A stretch of 64,000 nt of DNA from Porpolomopsis calyptriformis (GCA_951640195.1 OX621176.1:62001-126000); one strand, 5' to 3'. Numbered from the stretch's first letter, positions 1 through 11,901 are shown. Numbers and translations are program-made. Notes: generated by a model from the sequence alone, not told the origin.

Positions 1-741
1 GGGTCCGATCGAAGTCCGCGGCAAATGGAAGAAGCCCCTGTGGCAAGGGAAAAGCGGACATATCTCAGTCCCACATCATCGACTGCCAGAGACGAATTTC
101 AGAATCACACATCATCGCCCCGTGCATCATATTATTCGGTATCCGACCTACCACCACCATCGCCACCACCTACTCCTGTCTATCGATACGCGAATGGCGA
201 GACAACATCGATACCCCCAAGTCGGAGGCCATCCACAGCGAGACGGATGTCACTAGCGTCCAGAAACCAACGAGTCAGCCCGCCATTGTCGTCGCCACCA
301 ACCGAACGGCGATCGCCGCCATTAGCAGGAGCGGTGAGACATGGGAGCGGTGGTACGAGTGGTCGGGGGTTGGAGGTGTCCGGTGCCCCAGGGGCGTACG
401 AGATGCGAGTGAGGAGTCCACATGGTCGTCGCGGGACTGAGAGGTCGACAACGAGTCAGGCGTCGTTTACGTCTGCGGCGGAAGACTACTGGTCTGCCGA
501 TGAAGGTGACTTTGATGAAAATGGCGGGAGGTTTGGAGTGCATGATCAGCTGCGAGGGTTGCAGCGTCCACCAGTTGCCCAGCTAAGGGAGCGATCACAT
601 TTGCAGTCAGAAGGTGGTGATGGCTTTGATGGTGATCAACCGGCGGTTATGTATGGGGGTCAGGGATACCTGGTGGAGGAACCTGTTAACGAGCTAGAAA
701 GACCCCCTAGCTCGACGTCATGGTATGGAGTGGCACTGTAA
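1..741 (+). CDS. C-terminal part of an unknown Ser/Pro-rich protein (5' end outside window)
   Basis: The reading frame is open from the first base and ends in TAA at 741, so the gene probably starts upstream of the window; an internal ATG lies at 25. The visible 246 residues are low-complexity: a proline run, many Ser/Arg stretches and an acidic patch with Trp and Tyr near the middle. No catalytic motif, signal peptide or membrane segment is visible. It may be the disordered tail of a signalling or cytoskeletal protein, but I do not recognise the family. Confidence 0.6.
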   Translation, partial: GSDRSPRQMEEAPVAREKRTYLSPTSSTARDEFQNHTSSPRASYYSVSDLPPPSPPPTPVYRYANGETTSIPPSRRPSTARRMSLASRNQRVSPPLSSPPTERRSPPLAGAVRHGSGGTSGRGLEVSGAPGAYEMRVRSPHGRRGTERSTTSQASFTSAAEDYWSADEGDFDENGGRFGVHDQLRGLQRPPVAQLRERSHLQSEGGDGFDGDQPAVMYGGQGYLVEEPVNELERPPSSTSWYGVAL

Positions 742-1419
742 TTCTTCTTTTGGTTTCAGGACTGTCTCAGTATTTTTCTTACATTTGCCTATAGAGGTGT
801 AACCTAGTAGCTATTTATCCTGGAGCATGTTCTCGCCTTGGTTGCGCTTTGTTATCCTTATTACCAACACGACCAGACAGTGCACTTAAGGTGAGACAGT
901 AGTAGTACGCAAACATGAAACTTTTTTTTTTTAAATTTCTATTTGTTTTTCTGCGGCGGACGTAAGGTGAGATCGACAGAAAAGAAAATGAATAGGGAAG
1001 GTGCCTCGACTGCCACGTGCAATCACAGGCTGAAACTGCTGACTTCGGAGGCAAAGTCTGTTGTGAGAGATTCCATTTTGAACCCCGGCTGTCGTTTAGG
1101 TAAGGCGAGAAGAGTACGGGGAAGGTGACCGACTCGTGGTTGCCAAGGCAACCGAGCGACACCTTTCATCTGTATATGGAAAATCAAACTCTCTCACGCT
1201 TAGGCAAAGCAAGTCCCAAACGTGATCGGGGTCACGAGCGCTCAATCCTGACGACGGCCAATACCGGGGACAGAGGGCTAAGCCGGACGAATTACTATCA
1301 TCAGTTGGTGAGTATGAAATCTTCGGACAGCAAAGAAACCGGGCTTCCTCGACATGTACCCGATTCTCGCGTATTTAACCGCAGTAGTTTAGCCTCTTGC
1401 TCATGTCTTACATTCAAAC
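742..1419. other. Intergenic region upstream of the Zn2Cys6 gene
   Basis: This 678-bp stretch has only short overlapping reading frames on both strands, with no recognisable product and no clear splice structure. It holds the 3' flank of the first gene, a T-run near 920 and the promoter region of the transcription factor. I see no RNA gene or repeat. Confidence 0.5.
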
Positions 1420-4400
1420 ATGCCCCCAGTGAACGGTACAGAAGATCACGACGCCGAAAAGGCATCTACTTGCATCCTCAAGGAGAGACGGTTCAAACTA
1501 AGCAGGTACGCCTCTGACTCCGTCTTTCTGCTCACTTCGCGTGCTCACTTCTTCTGCTAGAGCGTGTGATCGCTGTCGGTGCGCTTTCTCTCACACCCCC
1601 ATAAAGCTCACTAGCTCAACTTTTGTCCTTTAGTCGGAGAAGGATAAAATGCGACGAGGGGCATCCCTGTCAAGCCTGTCTTTCAGCAGGCTCACCTTGT
1701 ACATTTGAAGAGCCAGGTAAACGCTCTCATCCACACAAATCAAAGTAAGCATATGTCACTGCCCAGCAACTGATCGGGTAATGTTGATGTGATCCTCGTC
1801 TTTCGGAAACAGACGAACGGCCACTTTGGAGGATAGGATGCACCATTTGGAAACTCTGATCCAAGCGATCCCGCCTGCTGTCTTTGTCGCCGGTGGCCCG
1901 GGCATCTCTGGTGCATCGCCCTCATCCGATTCTACCTCAAGTCCTCTCGCTCCATTTGGATCACATACGTACCCATCAGGTGTCCCTCCTCCATCACTTC
2001 ATGTTTTCCCCCTTCTCAACCCATCTACTCACTTTCCGGAAGCAAAACCTGGTGACCCACAACCAAGCCCTAATTCGGCCTTCCGCTCCTTACTCGGCCC
2101 AAATGCCCCTGGCACCATTGCTCCCGATCAACTTTCAGGGGACTCTTCCCGTATGTCGTTGTCCGCCTACCTGTACTTTGACGACGAAGGATACACGAGG
2201 TGGCAAGGCGAGACATCAGGCCTCCCACTCCTGGATGTTCTCGTAGAACGGCATGCACCATCAAATAATAACCGTGAACAGAGTCCGCATACTGACCCTT
2301 CCTGGTCCAATGCCAACAAAAACGGGCCCCATGCAGATTGGTTCCCCAATCGGATTCCAAGGCGCGCCGATATCAATCCTGAGGCATTATGGCGTCTCAT
2401 TACTTCCTACATTGTGCCAGAGGTTATGGATAGGTACCCATTCTGGCATATTCCATTCGTGGATCTAACCTTGGACAAACAGTCTCGTGCAATGTTATTT
2501 GTCCACATCGTATTATATTCTCCCATTTTTACATGTTCCTACATTTCTTGCGGTGAGCTTATTTTTTTTCCTCCAATGTCCTCGATGTTGACAATTGAAA
2601 CGATTCCCGAAGGACTATGGCAATCCTCAGAAATGGGGTGAACCAGGGTTCGCTGCTTTCATTGTTGCTATCTGTTGTCTTGCCTCTCGACATTTGGATG
2701 ACCCCCGCGTGCGGGCTGATCCAAGCGACGGCGTTTCCGCTGGCACACAATGGTTTGACCTCCTCGCCCGACTTCGCACGCTTCCCATCGCCGATCGCCC
2801 CACCCTCTACACGATCCAAGCAGATCTTATAGCGGCTGTTTACGCTGTCGGCCTTGGAAAATTGTCCAAAGCAGCAGCTTTACTGTCCGAGGCTATTACA
2901 GTCTGCATCGACGCTGGCCTGCATCGTTCAGCTGATCCTTACGATCTGTTCGACCCCATCGAGGACGAGGTCAGGAAACGCACTTTTTGGTGTGTCTATA
3001 TGTGGGACAAGCAATTGGGTGCCCATTTCGGACGGCCACCGATGATCAGGCTGAGGGATTGTGACGTCGGCGAGCCAGCTCCAATCGACGACGAGTTCAT
3101 CACTCGCGAGGGATTGGGTGTGCCACCTCCTGGGACAGAAAGTAGGATGAGCGCCTTTATATGTGCGCTTCGGATTCTCGTCGTGATGGAGTCAGTTGTC
3201 GATATTCCCCCGAGCCGTAGTTTCAGAGATATGTCGCCATTCCAAATGCGAGCCACTTGCATTCTCTCCGGTTCCATGCGGCACAAGGACTTGCGGGAGG
3301 AAGAAGCCTTACTGGACGACATTCATAGATCAATACCGGCATATTGGGCGCCTACTCCAGAGACCCTGGCTAGTGACGATGCGATTCGGGTAACGCAAGC
3401 GGAAAGGCTGCTCTGCGCCGAGCAGTTTGTTCGATTGTTAATTCATCGGCGGAGATTTTCAGATATTGTGGCTGAGAGAAACGCGGGTGTTGGCGATGAG
3501 GAGCAGGGGGAGGTTGAAAGAGAGGCAATGGCTGCTGCACATCGGTGTGCGGTGCAGATCGTGGCTGCTCATTTACATGTCGCTACCAAAGGTTTGATGA
3601 CTTATTGTTAGTCACCAATCACCTCATTATCTCGATGAACGATTCTGACTCGTTCCTTCTCCAGATGGGGTGCATGTCATTCACCAGTTGACGCAGGCTG
3701 GGCGTACATTGGTGTCTATCCTCCTGAACTGCAAATCAGATGCTTTGCAGTATCTTATCCCGCCATCTCTTGATGCTCTTCGGTCATGCGTTGGGCTCTT
3801 ACGGCGTTTCAGTGATCGCTATGTGTGCGGTGTCAGATCTGGCGAGCTCTTGGAAGAGTTCTGCCGATGTAAGCTTACTCTTCTTTGCCCTCCAGTACAA
3901 ACAAAACTTACCTCACCTCCCTATACCAGTGAGCCAAATCCCCCTCGAACCATCTACCTCATCAAACTGTCTCGCGGACAAGACACGCCTTCCATGGATC
4001 CGCCCCGTCCCAAAAAAGACACGCACTAAATCCCGCTCAACGCATAGTGGCGAATCGGCTTCACAACACAGCAGTCCAGAAAGTTTCTCTCCCTCGGAGC
4101 TCTTCGTCGACATGAACCGTGACGCCAGCCCACCAAAAACCCTCCCAACGTACTCGCGGCCTTCTTCCGTCACTTCTGCCCATCCTAACGCCAGCCCTAT
4201 TCAAGGTCCACCTTTACTCCCCCGGCCGTATTCAAACCGACATAGCAGCGAGAGCGTTGGATCACCTGCAAGGTCGTCGTCGTACATGGACACATCCTCC
4301 ACTGGGATGAACATGGATATGGTACGTCAAGAACCACAGATGTACATGTCGCCGGACGACGTGATGGCGCTCTTCAACGACGGCGGAGTCGACGTCGCTT

Positions 4401-4516
4401 CACTATTTTCCCCTGAGTTTTCCCAGCAGCAGCAACAACAACAGCAGCAGCAGCAGCAGCAGCAGGATCTGCGCGGGAGAAATGGCGAAGGTGTTCAGTG
4501 GGTTTTTGTCTCATGA
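1420..4516 (+). CDS. Zn2Cys6 fungal transcription factor (xlnR-like, fungal_trans domain)
   Basis: The start at 1420 opens an exon running to 1505. Introns 1506-1560 and 1579-1633 split the zinc cluster, leaving an 18-nt exon. Once joined, the cluster reads C-x2-C-x6-C-x5-C-x2-C-x6-C with the basic core ACDRCRRRRIKCD, the DNA-binding fold of binuclear zinc factors. A further intron (about 1745-1812) precedes a linker and likely dimerisation helix (EDRMHHLETL). From about 2595 the family middle-homology region follows, with typical pieces such as KRTFWCVYMWDKQLG and FGRPPMI. The C terminus is Ser/Pro-rich with a CAG-encoded Gln run (4422-4462) that may act as an activation segment. Nuclear regulator; the target genes are unknown. 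The intron near 2510-2600 is the least certain junction. Similarity to xylanolytic activators is recalled, not computed. Confidence 0.88.
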
Positions 4517-5196
4517 ACACCGAAAAGGGATAAAAAACCAACGGATCACTATAAAACCTCTCTCTCCGCCTCGGTTCTGTTCGGCTCTCATTTGGACTTT
4601 ATGTTTTCCACCCCCACCCCCCGCCGCACACTCGCCATTAATTGTTTTTTTATTATCATTGGACGCTTCTTCTGCGGCTACTGCGTTGATACCGCGTCAA
4701 AATCACATGGGCTCGTCGGACATTCACCTTAGTATACTGTAGCTCAATGTCCCCAACAAGTACTTACTTCCTTTTACTAAACGCAATTTCCCCTTCGCTT
4801 TCCCCATTCCCCTTCTCACTACATCCCCATATATTTCGTTGTATCGCTGGTTAAGTTGTCTATACGCAACGCATTGCATACGTCTCTAGGGGTCCTTTGT
4901 TTTCTGTCTTCCTGCTTTCTTTCGTATTTGATCTACAAAGCGAAACCGCCGGTAAATAAAATAGAGCATTTCATCTGGATTGAATCAATAAACTTATCAA
5001 GTGGATCACCGATACCACCGAAGCGTAGCCTCCACGCGAGTGATTTCCCAATCAATATACTGATTGGGAATTCGGTCTTGTTACAGACTCAACTGAATTA
5101 CATATGTACGGTACCAGGCCTGGTAATGCATATACAGATTACACAATACATCCCCTACGAATAAAAAATCTCTATGGGGGAGGGGCCTTCAAACAC
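4517..5196. other. Convergent intergenic region
   Basis: The transcription factor and the F-box gene end toward each other here. The stretch is T/C-rich, with no coding potential I can support. It contains a perfect 10-bp stem with a 6-bp loop at 5045-5070. Confidence 0.5.
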
Positions 5197-7285
5197 TTAC
5201 TGAGAAAGTAATAATAAATGCCCCCCATAATACTCATCAAAAGCCGGATCATTGAATGTACCCCCAAGGGCAAACGGATCGGTTTCGAAGTCGCTGCCGA
5301 AACCATCATGGTCCTCATTACTTCTCACCCCATCAAAGTCACAGCCAAACTGGCACGACTCCCTGAACACCTTCACATCCGTCCCGAGTATAGACATGAC
5401 GTCTACACTGACACCACCACCACCACCACCACCACCACCACCACCACTCGACGAATTCTCGCCCTCGTCACAACCTCCACACCCACACACTCCGCACCAA
5501 CAACACACCCCTTCCCCATCCTCCACCCACACCTCCACCTCCTTGATCCCAGAAGCCCCGCTCTCCTTCCTCCTCTCCACCAGCCCACCCACGATGAAAT
5601 CAAGATCGGCATGCTCCCCCCGCGCACACAGCTCATTCAAAGACGGACATGGACACGACTCAGCCATCCCCGACTGCGGCAACAACCCGTGGGCGGCGTG
5701 CTCCGACGTATGCCCTAGTTCGAGTCGCTGTAACTCGGGCAGGGCGGCAAAGAAGGTTTTGAACGGGCCTGGGCAAGCTTTGACCCGGGTGAGCGTGAGG
5801 TCTTGGAGATGCGGGAAGGGTGCTGTCGGTGCTGGGGCGGGTGATGGGGTGCGCGAGAGCGTCAAAGCTGGGGTTGAGGAGAGTGATGATGTCGAAGGTG
5901 ATGGTGGCAGCGGCGGGGATGTGACCTCGTCGCGAGCTTCAGGTTCTCGAACTTGAGGACTGGCATCATCACGACGCGTACCATCCACCTCTGTCGTGCT
6001 CTTGGCAGCTGGTGAGGGAGAGGGATGATGCCGTGAGGACTCGTCGATCACGCCGGTAGCAAGATAGTTTAGCAAACATTCAGCATCTTCCTCGCGTGGA
6101 TCTGCGGGATGGTTTGCATCCTCCAAGGTGAATACCTTGACGTTGGGTGCATTCAGAAGATCGAGGGTGTTACAGCCGTCGAGCGCAGAAATGTACCCGA
6201 GTGTTAGATCTTCTAATTTAGGGAGGGGTATCGGGGTAGTACTCTGGTGTGTTTCCTGCGCGGTTCGCTCTGGACTCTCATCCTCTTCGAATAGAACCGG
6301 GCCTGAAGCCTTCACGACGAGGGTTTTGAGCTCAGGACATACTCTGAGAATTTTGCAAAATTCTGATTGACTGGGACGGACTTCATGCGCGTGATACGAA
6401 AGTTCGAGAGTGTGCAACCCTCTGGCTCCACCAGCCCCGTCGGAGGACGGAGTGGGGAGAATTTGCGACAGGGCGGACCAGTTGACGTGGACTCCGGTGA
6501 GATTGAGAGTGCGTAAACGAGGGAGGGGGCTGGTACCATCAGCCGACGACAGGAGGGTCTCACCGAAAGGCAGAAATTCTGGGTTCCTCATTTCGCGGGG
6601 ATGGAACTCGGAGGGATAGCACGCGAATTGGTTGCAACGCATGAGAGTGAGTGACTCAAGGAGGGGTGCACTGGACGCGAGGGACGAATTGAGCCGTGCG
6701 AGGGCGATGTACATCGGCGACCAGGTGTCTGTAAGGATAGCCAGCGAACGCCAGCGTTTGATGTGGGGAAGAAGAAGGTCGATGCAAGTGTTCATGTGAG
6801 AGGGCCGGAATGGATGGACATAGGGATTGATGTGTGAAGCGACGCTGGGGCAAGTTTTGGATATGGTAGATATGATGAAAATACAAGACGTACTCGTTTT
6901 CCGAGAAATCCCAGTCTGGATCACGAGCATCGATGAGAATATCAAGAGGGGACCTTCGTGACAAGGTAATATACTTCGCAAGGTGACCGGTCTGAGGCAT
7001 TTCCGAGGGGTCTTGGGGTGTGCTTTGTGTGATCGCACCGCTGAACACATCCCCGATGGTCACGCAAATGCTCGTCCAGAGAGTGGGGGTGGAAAGGGCC
7101 ACCTTGCGCCATCGTGAATTGACGGAGGAGAAAACGAGAGGTGTAGTGACACTGTCGGTATCGAACGAGAGTGTTTTCGTTTCTGTCGCGGACGATGTGT
7201 GTGTTCCGAGAAGAAAAATGTATGAGAGAAGTTCGACTGGGAGACGGTCGATTGGGGTGATGTTTTGGAGGAATTGATAAGGCAT
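5197..7285 (-). CDS. F-box protein with LRR-like region
   Basis: The first exon (7285-6894) begins MPYQFLQN and carries an F-box-like motif at residues about 11-28 (PIDRLPVELLSYIFLLGT), followed by the usual CxxWR-type stretch (FSSVNSRWRKVALSTPTLW). A 49-bp intron (6845-6893) joins it in frame to a long exon ending at 5197. The second exon has widely spaced Leu-rich strands (LESLTLMRC, LRTLNLTGVHV, LHTLELSYHAH, LEDLTLGYISA), typical of agaricomycete F-box/LRR proteins. A poly-Gly tract is encoded by an ACC repeat at about 5413-5450. F-box proteins bring substrates to SCF ubiquitin ligases; the substrate is unknown. The family is greatly expanded in agaricomycetes. Confidence 0.85.
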
Positions 7286-8284
7286 AGGAGAGAGTTGGAG
7301 GGGAGAGGGGATCCGGCAGAGATGGATTTATGTAGCAGGCCTGATTTCCTTTGTTGCGCTTGACAAAAAGGATGTGACGGCGAGATGGATCGGGTCGGTG
7401 AGCTTATTGTTTTACGGAAGACTATGAACGAGATCAGAGGTGACTAGATATATATACAGTCACCGTCAGTGGTCTGTGTGGTATAGGAGATATGTCCTCT
7501 CACCTCAGTCTGCGTCCAGCGAGTGCGAGTGAGGGTTGTGAGCATGGTCGTGGTGAATAACGACGGTGACGGTTGCCGGAAACGGTGAGGACCGTGGATC
7601 TGAGATCAGATACGATTTCCTTTTTTAGATTGGTTAGCTCCAGTTGTGAAGACAAAGAAACCCTCTGAGATCACATTTACAGATTCTAGCGTAATCACAA
7701 CTCGTGGGACTCGGTTCAATTCACTCACTCCTTTCAATATATCAACACGAGTCGCTTAAAGGACTGATCGTCGTGTAGCTTTCAACCTCGTGCTTGTCGT
7801 GAACGAAAGAGACTGATCACGTGTATACTTACTGCTAATCACCGGGTGGATGAACTGTACTTATGGAACAGCAAGGCACCTCTACGGCCACGTCTCCGAG
7901 TTGTTTAGACCCCAAAACATGCCCACTTCATCGATGCCAGAGCCGGAATTTGAGAGAAAGATCGTTCCTTTACCAGGGGTTAGGAAATCAAGAGGAGGAG
8001 TATACTGGTTTTGTCCAGTTTGGTCCCTCATAAAGGGGGCGGGGGTGGTACCAACAGGAATGGAGGGGACTGGGAAGCATGCAGAATGGAACAGATAGAA
8101 TTAGTGTACGCACCGCTGTAAATCGCTATCAATAACATTGTTGTTCTGCACCAAACGATTCAGATCGTACCCTACCGGTGAGAATCTGTGAGGGTCAACA
8201 AGAATACCTCCAGATCTGCTCCATGCTCATTTGGGCGATTCTTGCCGACTCTCTCCTGTACTATCGCTGACGGTCACTCACTGC
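7286..8284. other. Intergenic region with a transposon-end relic
   Basis: The divergent side of the F-box gene has a TATA-like run near 7450-7460. An open frame at 7850-8098 crosses a copy of the foldback-element end (8009-8032), so it is unlikely to be a gene. Nothing else is recognisable. Confidence 0.5.
8009..8032. repeat. Isolated copy of the foldback-element terminal repeat
   Basis: Twenty-four bases match the inner side and end of the inverted repeat found at 51614-51678, finishing in GGTCCCTCATA. The rest of the element is absent, so this is a relic end or a small deletion derivative. Confidence 0.7.
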
Positions 8285-8578
8285 TCAATCTGAATAGACT
8301 GATTTTTCACTGGGGATAGAGATCTGCCAGATGACCCTAAGCTTGTTGGGCCAGCAAAAGTCAAAACCACTCACCTGGGTTAGGTAGAGCGAGTGGGCAA
8401 GAAGGTGGTCGAATGCAAGTTTCGCTTCCTCCCCGACCACTTTTCTCAATCGGCCAGCAGTCTCCTCCTCAATCTTCATAGGGAAGGCATTCTCCCGGGA
8501 TGGCCAAGACGCAAGCAGTTGAGTTTGCGCATGATGGTGTTTGAGGTAAAGACAGTCGGGACAGTTACGCACCATCAA
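8285..8578 (-). pseudogene. Crinkler (CRN) N-terminal domain relic
   Basis: The reading frame resembles the ubiquitin-like CRN N-terminal domain of the gene at 60050-62362: ENAFPMKIEEET aligns with NTFPVKIDKEET, then L-R-K/E-V/I-I/V and an acidic/His stretch, then LAHSLYLTQ. A consensus intron begins GTGAGTGG as in the intact copy, and the next exon starts ISIPSEKSV, matching VSIPYSDIK. No downstream NTPase sequence follows, so this is a detached N-terminal fragment. The initiating Met region does not match the intact gene. Confidence 0.65.
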
Positions 8579-8599
8579 GCCACCTGTTTGGCACCTTGA

Positions 8600-8943
8600 G
8601 CCAGGAAGAAGTCTACATGCTTACCGTGTATCCTAGCAGAAGAAGTGACATCGGATCTGAAAGGTTCCAACCCAGCGGCGTCAAAAGGATTCCGAATGTC
8701 ACTTTCATCGAAATCTATGGGGTGCGCAACGATGTGATCCACCCGTCCGGAAAGGGGGATTCACCACTCACTGTCTTTGTTAAATCCGCGACAAGTTAGG
8801 TACCGCCAGGCTCGAGAAAGGATCCCAATACGCGCGTTACGTCCCTACCGATTCTATACGGTGATAAGCAGAAGCGCACTGCCAGCAGAATGAGTGCACA
8901 TAATTGAAGCAGAACCATAGACGAAGCTTGGAAATGAGTGGAC
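8600..8943. other. Intergenic, nothing recognised
   Basis: A 67-codon frame at 8596-8799 (+) has no recognisable motif. I see no RNA gene or repeat in this stretch. Confidence 0.4.
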
Positions 8944-9398
8944 CTAGCTCTGTCCTTTGAGCTCCAAGCAAACGCCCTTCATCTCCTTGGCGGATATACC
9001 CTGATTCCAGACACGAGTGTTGAATTGATCGATCATGGCTTGACTGATATCTACGCCAACGATTGACTTGGTAAATGAGGCCAATTCCCTTGAGATTAAG
9101 CCTTGTAACATAAAGGCGTCGAAACGTTTACGCATGGTAATAGAAGAGGGTCCGTGCCAGTACCACAGGCATAGTCCATGAGACTGGTCGAGTGCTCGTC
9201 AAATGGATATACCTTGAGCATGGCCTGTGCAAGTCTGCGGGCCATCTCCAGCGTCTCGGGCGTGTCGTAACTGTGAGCCTTAGATTCGTCGAAGTGATGT
9301 TGATTGGCTTCCGCAAAGTTCTGCGAATCCCCAGAATGCATGTGAGGCCCAGGATGCATGTGCCTGGGATGGGTGTGATCGTGTGTGCCAAAAGCCAC
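8944..9398 (-). pseudogene. SAM-dependent methyltransferase, N-terminal half only
   Basis: A His-rich leader is followed by HHFDESKAHSYDTPE and by motif I of class I methyltransferases (LMDYACGTG). An intron then joins LISRELASF and motif II (SIVGVDIS, the acidic end that binds the SAM ribose). The frame stops after VCLELKGQS, before the substrate half of the fold. No ATG precedes the leader in frame; the first in-frame codons are GTG/GCT and a stop lies upstream. Keeping the glycine motif intact needs a GC donor rather than GT (exon ends ACTG, intron starts GCACGG). Truncated at both ends, so most likely a decaying fragment. Confidence 0.6.
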
Positions 9399-10050
9399 GT
9401 GTCCACTGGTAGGATGAGGCCGACCTGTTCAAACTTCCCCTTTTCATTCCTTACCACAACGTTACATCCTTCCTCTAGCTTGAGATGTTCACAAGCCTTT
9501 TTATTTCTCTCGCCTTGAGCGCGTCAGTCGGTCAGCGCTAATTTATTGCTGATTTAGTATGGTGCTGATCTTCGCTGAATCCTCCCCATCTGTAGTCTGT
9601 GTTGCAGGTCAATACATTCAAGGGTTTTCTAACGCCACCAGTATGTTGCTGATCTCGTGAAAATTCCCTATTTTCACTCACCTTCATTCAGTTGGGGCCA
9701 CGCTTTCGGCCTCAGGTGCTGCCACCAGCATTTTACTTCTTCCCGGTCAATACATGTCAACTACGAGCCCACAGCTGCTTCACAGTCTTCTTACGTCACC
9801 CTCGGTTTCGCTCTCTCTCCTTCTCCTGGCTTCGCGAACTCTTCGGTTTCGTTTCCTCTGGACGTGGCGCACCAGCCCAGCTTCCTCGTTTTCGCCGAAA
9901 CCCTTTACTCTGGATCGGGTGATTTTTCTCCTCTCCCTTCGGCACCTACGAACATTTCAACTCCGCTATGAATTGGTTCTTTCGCCATTTCATCGAGTGT
10001 TTGGGTCGCAGTTAGCGCCGGCTCTGATCGTCGCCTAATCCTCTGGGATT
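9399..10050. other. Region with weak open frames, no supported gene
   Basis: Open frames at 9657-9971 and 9754-10038 (+) are Ser/Leu-rich and may be diverged 5' exons of the Cys-rich pseudogene that follows. They do not join it with clear splice sites. No other feature seen. Confidence 0.35.
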
Positions 10051-10051
10051 C

Positions 10052-10802
10052 TATCCCTTCCGGCAGCTCAGGCTCTCTTTCCCTTCTCGACATCGAGTCC
10101 TCTACTTGTTCTCCTCCCTGCGCAGGATCTGGCGTCTGTTCTCCGTCAGGTTCATCTAGCTGCAGCCCAGGATTCACGGGCACGTCCTGTGAGTCGTGTT
10201 CTTCTGGATTCTTTGGACCTATTTGTTAGCCCTGTCCTTCAGGGTGTCCCTCCTGCGACGATGGAATATCTGACTCAGGAAAATGCTTGACCGTAACTGT
10301 TGCCAATCCTCCCTCAAGCTGCAACTGTATCAACGGTATTTGTGGGCCTAATGGACAGTGAACATGTAATACCAACTTCACAACGGCTGATAATGGTACC
10401 GCTTGCGCCAAATGTGCCACCAGGTTCTTCTTCGCATCCTCGGGTAACTGTGAACGTACATTTCTTGCCTTGCTGGTGAGTTTAGCTTCGCCATCGATTA
10501 ATCTTCTACAGTATGCGCACCCGGCTGCACTGAATGCGCCGATGGTAGCGGAAATTGCCTCTCTTGCCGATCTGATTTCACACAAAATGCCAACAATCCT
10601 ACCGAGTGTGAGGCTGTCTTGTCCATCACCTCGACTGGCAAAGTTTGTCCAGACGGCAGCTTTAGCAATGGGACTTCCTGCTCTCCTTGCTCTCCGTTGT
10701 GCCAAACCTGCTCTGGTGGCACTTTGAATGATTGCATCATCTGTGGAGCTAGCAGATACTCGTTGAACGGGACTTGTGTTTCGATAGCTACAAGTTTGCC
10801 AT
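10052..10802 (+). pseudogene. Cysteine-rich (furin/growth-factor-receptor-like) protein, broken
   Basis: One frame reads a dense array of cysteine knots: STCSPPCAGSGVCSP, SPGFTGTSCESC, CPSGCPSCDDG, CNCINGICGPNGQ and C-x2-C repeats to the end (CPDGSFSNGTSCSPCSP, CQTCSGGTLNDCIICG). This is the layout of agaricomycete extracellular proteins with growth-factor-receptor cysteine-rich domains. Two in-frame stops (TAG near 10228, TGA near 10356) sit at positions where the pattern expects another residue, the second apparently at a cysteine. A short intron (about 10472-10511) is plausible. The expected downstream membrane segment is absent, so the copy is truncated as well as interrupted. Confidence 0.6.
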
Positions 10803-10877
10803 AAAAGTTGATGCTTGGGTCAAATTAGGTTTCTTCACAAAAGCTCAAATATCCCGTGAAAAATACTGTCATAGGAT

Positions 10878-11901
10878 TCACTCTGTTAGTTTTTGCCTTA
10901 TAATGTAACTATAAACTTCGACGCCTAGCCGCGTCGACCATCTTGGATCACTAGTATCCATCTCACCATTATATACACCCATTTCTTCCATAAAACTTTC
11001 GATCTCTTGCTCCTCGTAGTCCTCCGTGACGTCACCACGACATGCGCTAACAGCAAGGCACCGCCTGAAATGCAAACGGAGAAACTGGTCATTGGGTCGA
11101 TGAGGTCCATTGACAAGGGCGAGATGGCTTTTCAACGGTGCACCGCCTTTTAAATGTTCGGATTCCTCAAACATGATAATACGGTAATTGTCCTGCATGA
11201 TATGGATGTCAGCAACGGAAAAATATTGGGCGAAGATATGAACACATACGTCGACATCTACGCCAAGTTTGTTTTCCCAAAAGAGGGCGACAATGTCCTT
11301 ACGACCTGATACAACATTTGCAACCACCATCAATTCACTTAGATCGCATGCGTCAGGATGTTCATGATACTTGTTCTCTAACCATGGGTCCGATGACAGC
11401 TGATCGCCGGAGGGAAAAATCACGGCAAATGTTAGCATAGATTAGGTGTTATAGAATAATGCATCCTTGCCTCGTATCCTAAAAACGGGGGGAATATCCA
11501 CGTTGCTGTCAATGCATCAGGGTCTCCAGAAAAAATGCATTTCCCATCTCTACGGAGGGCTTGTTTTGTGATAGAGGGCGTCAAGGAAGCCTGCTCTGCA
11601 TGAGAAAGCAGGATGTATACACGACATATAAGTACCTTGACGGAAAGCGAGGGGCGATTTACTTCCACTACCGTCTCCTTATCGGAAAATGAATTGACTG
11701 GAGGGAAGAAATAATAAAGTCTCGAGTCTGATCCATCTCCTGCATTAAGGTCACCCAGCCTGTCACGGTACAAGAAGCGGAATTCCTACCTATGGTGTAT
11801 AATCCATAGTCTCCAGGAACAATAATCTCTTGAGATTCTCGGGACAAGGCAGGGCCGTTTTGGTGGACAGAGTACCTCAGCACATCAGTAGGTCGAACCA
11901 T
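10878..11901 (-). CDS. HNH nuclease-type protein, family 1
   Basis: Exons join as MVRPTDVLRYSV...GDYGLYTI, GDGSDSRLYYFFPPVN, EQASLTPSITKQALRRDGKCIFSGD...WIFPPFLGYE, LSSDPWLENKY...ENKLGVDVD and DNYRIIMFEESEHL...IIRQKLTE. The RRDGKCIFSGD segment followed by a hydrophobic HNH-like block is typical of the HNH proteins expanded in agaricomycetes, although the first His of the canonical motif is not obvious here. One intron seems to use a GC donor (GAG|GCAAGG, near 11465). An in-frame extension without ATG lies upstream (GWSVSDHSPIT...), so a 5' exon may exist; an ATG at 12114 (MSSFGALPRIDW) is a candidate but the splice phase did not fit. Biological role unknown. Confidence 0.65.

Noticed and set aside
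322..543. Minus-strand open frame inside the first gene
   Set aside because: Shadow of the plus-strand Ser/Pro-rich frame, with no motif of its own.
943..1517. Short plus-strand frames before the Zn2Cys6 gene
   Set aside because: No motif and no splice continuity; the frame at 1125-1517 reads across the true first exon in another frame.
5218..5956. Plus-strand Thr/Pro-rich frames opposite the F-box gene
   Set aside because: Antisense of the poly-Gly and Ser-rich F-box exon; composition explains them.
7850..8098. 82-codon frame
   Set aside because: It runs through a transposon-end relic and has no recognisable product.
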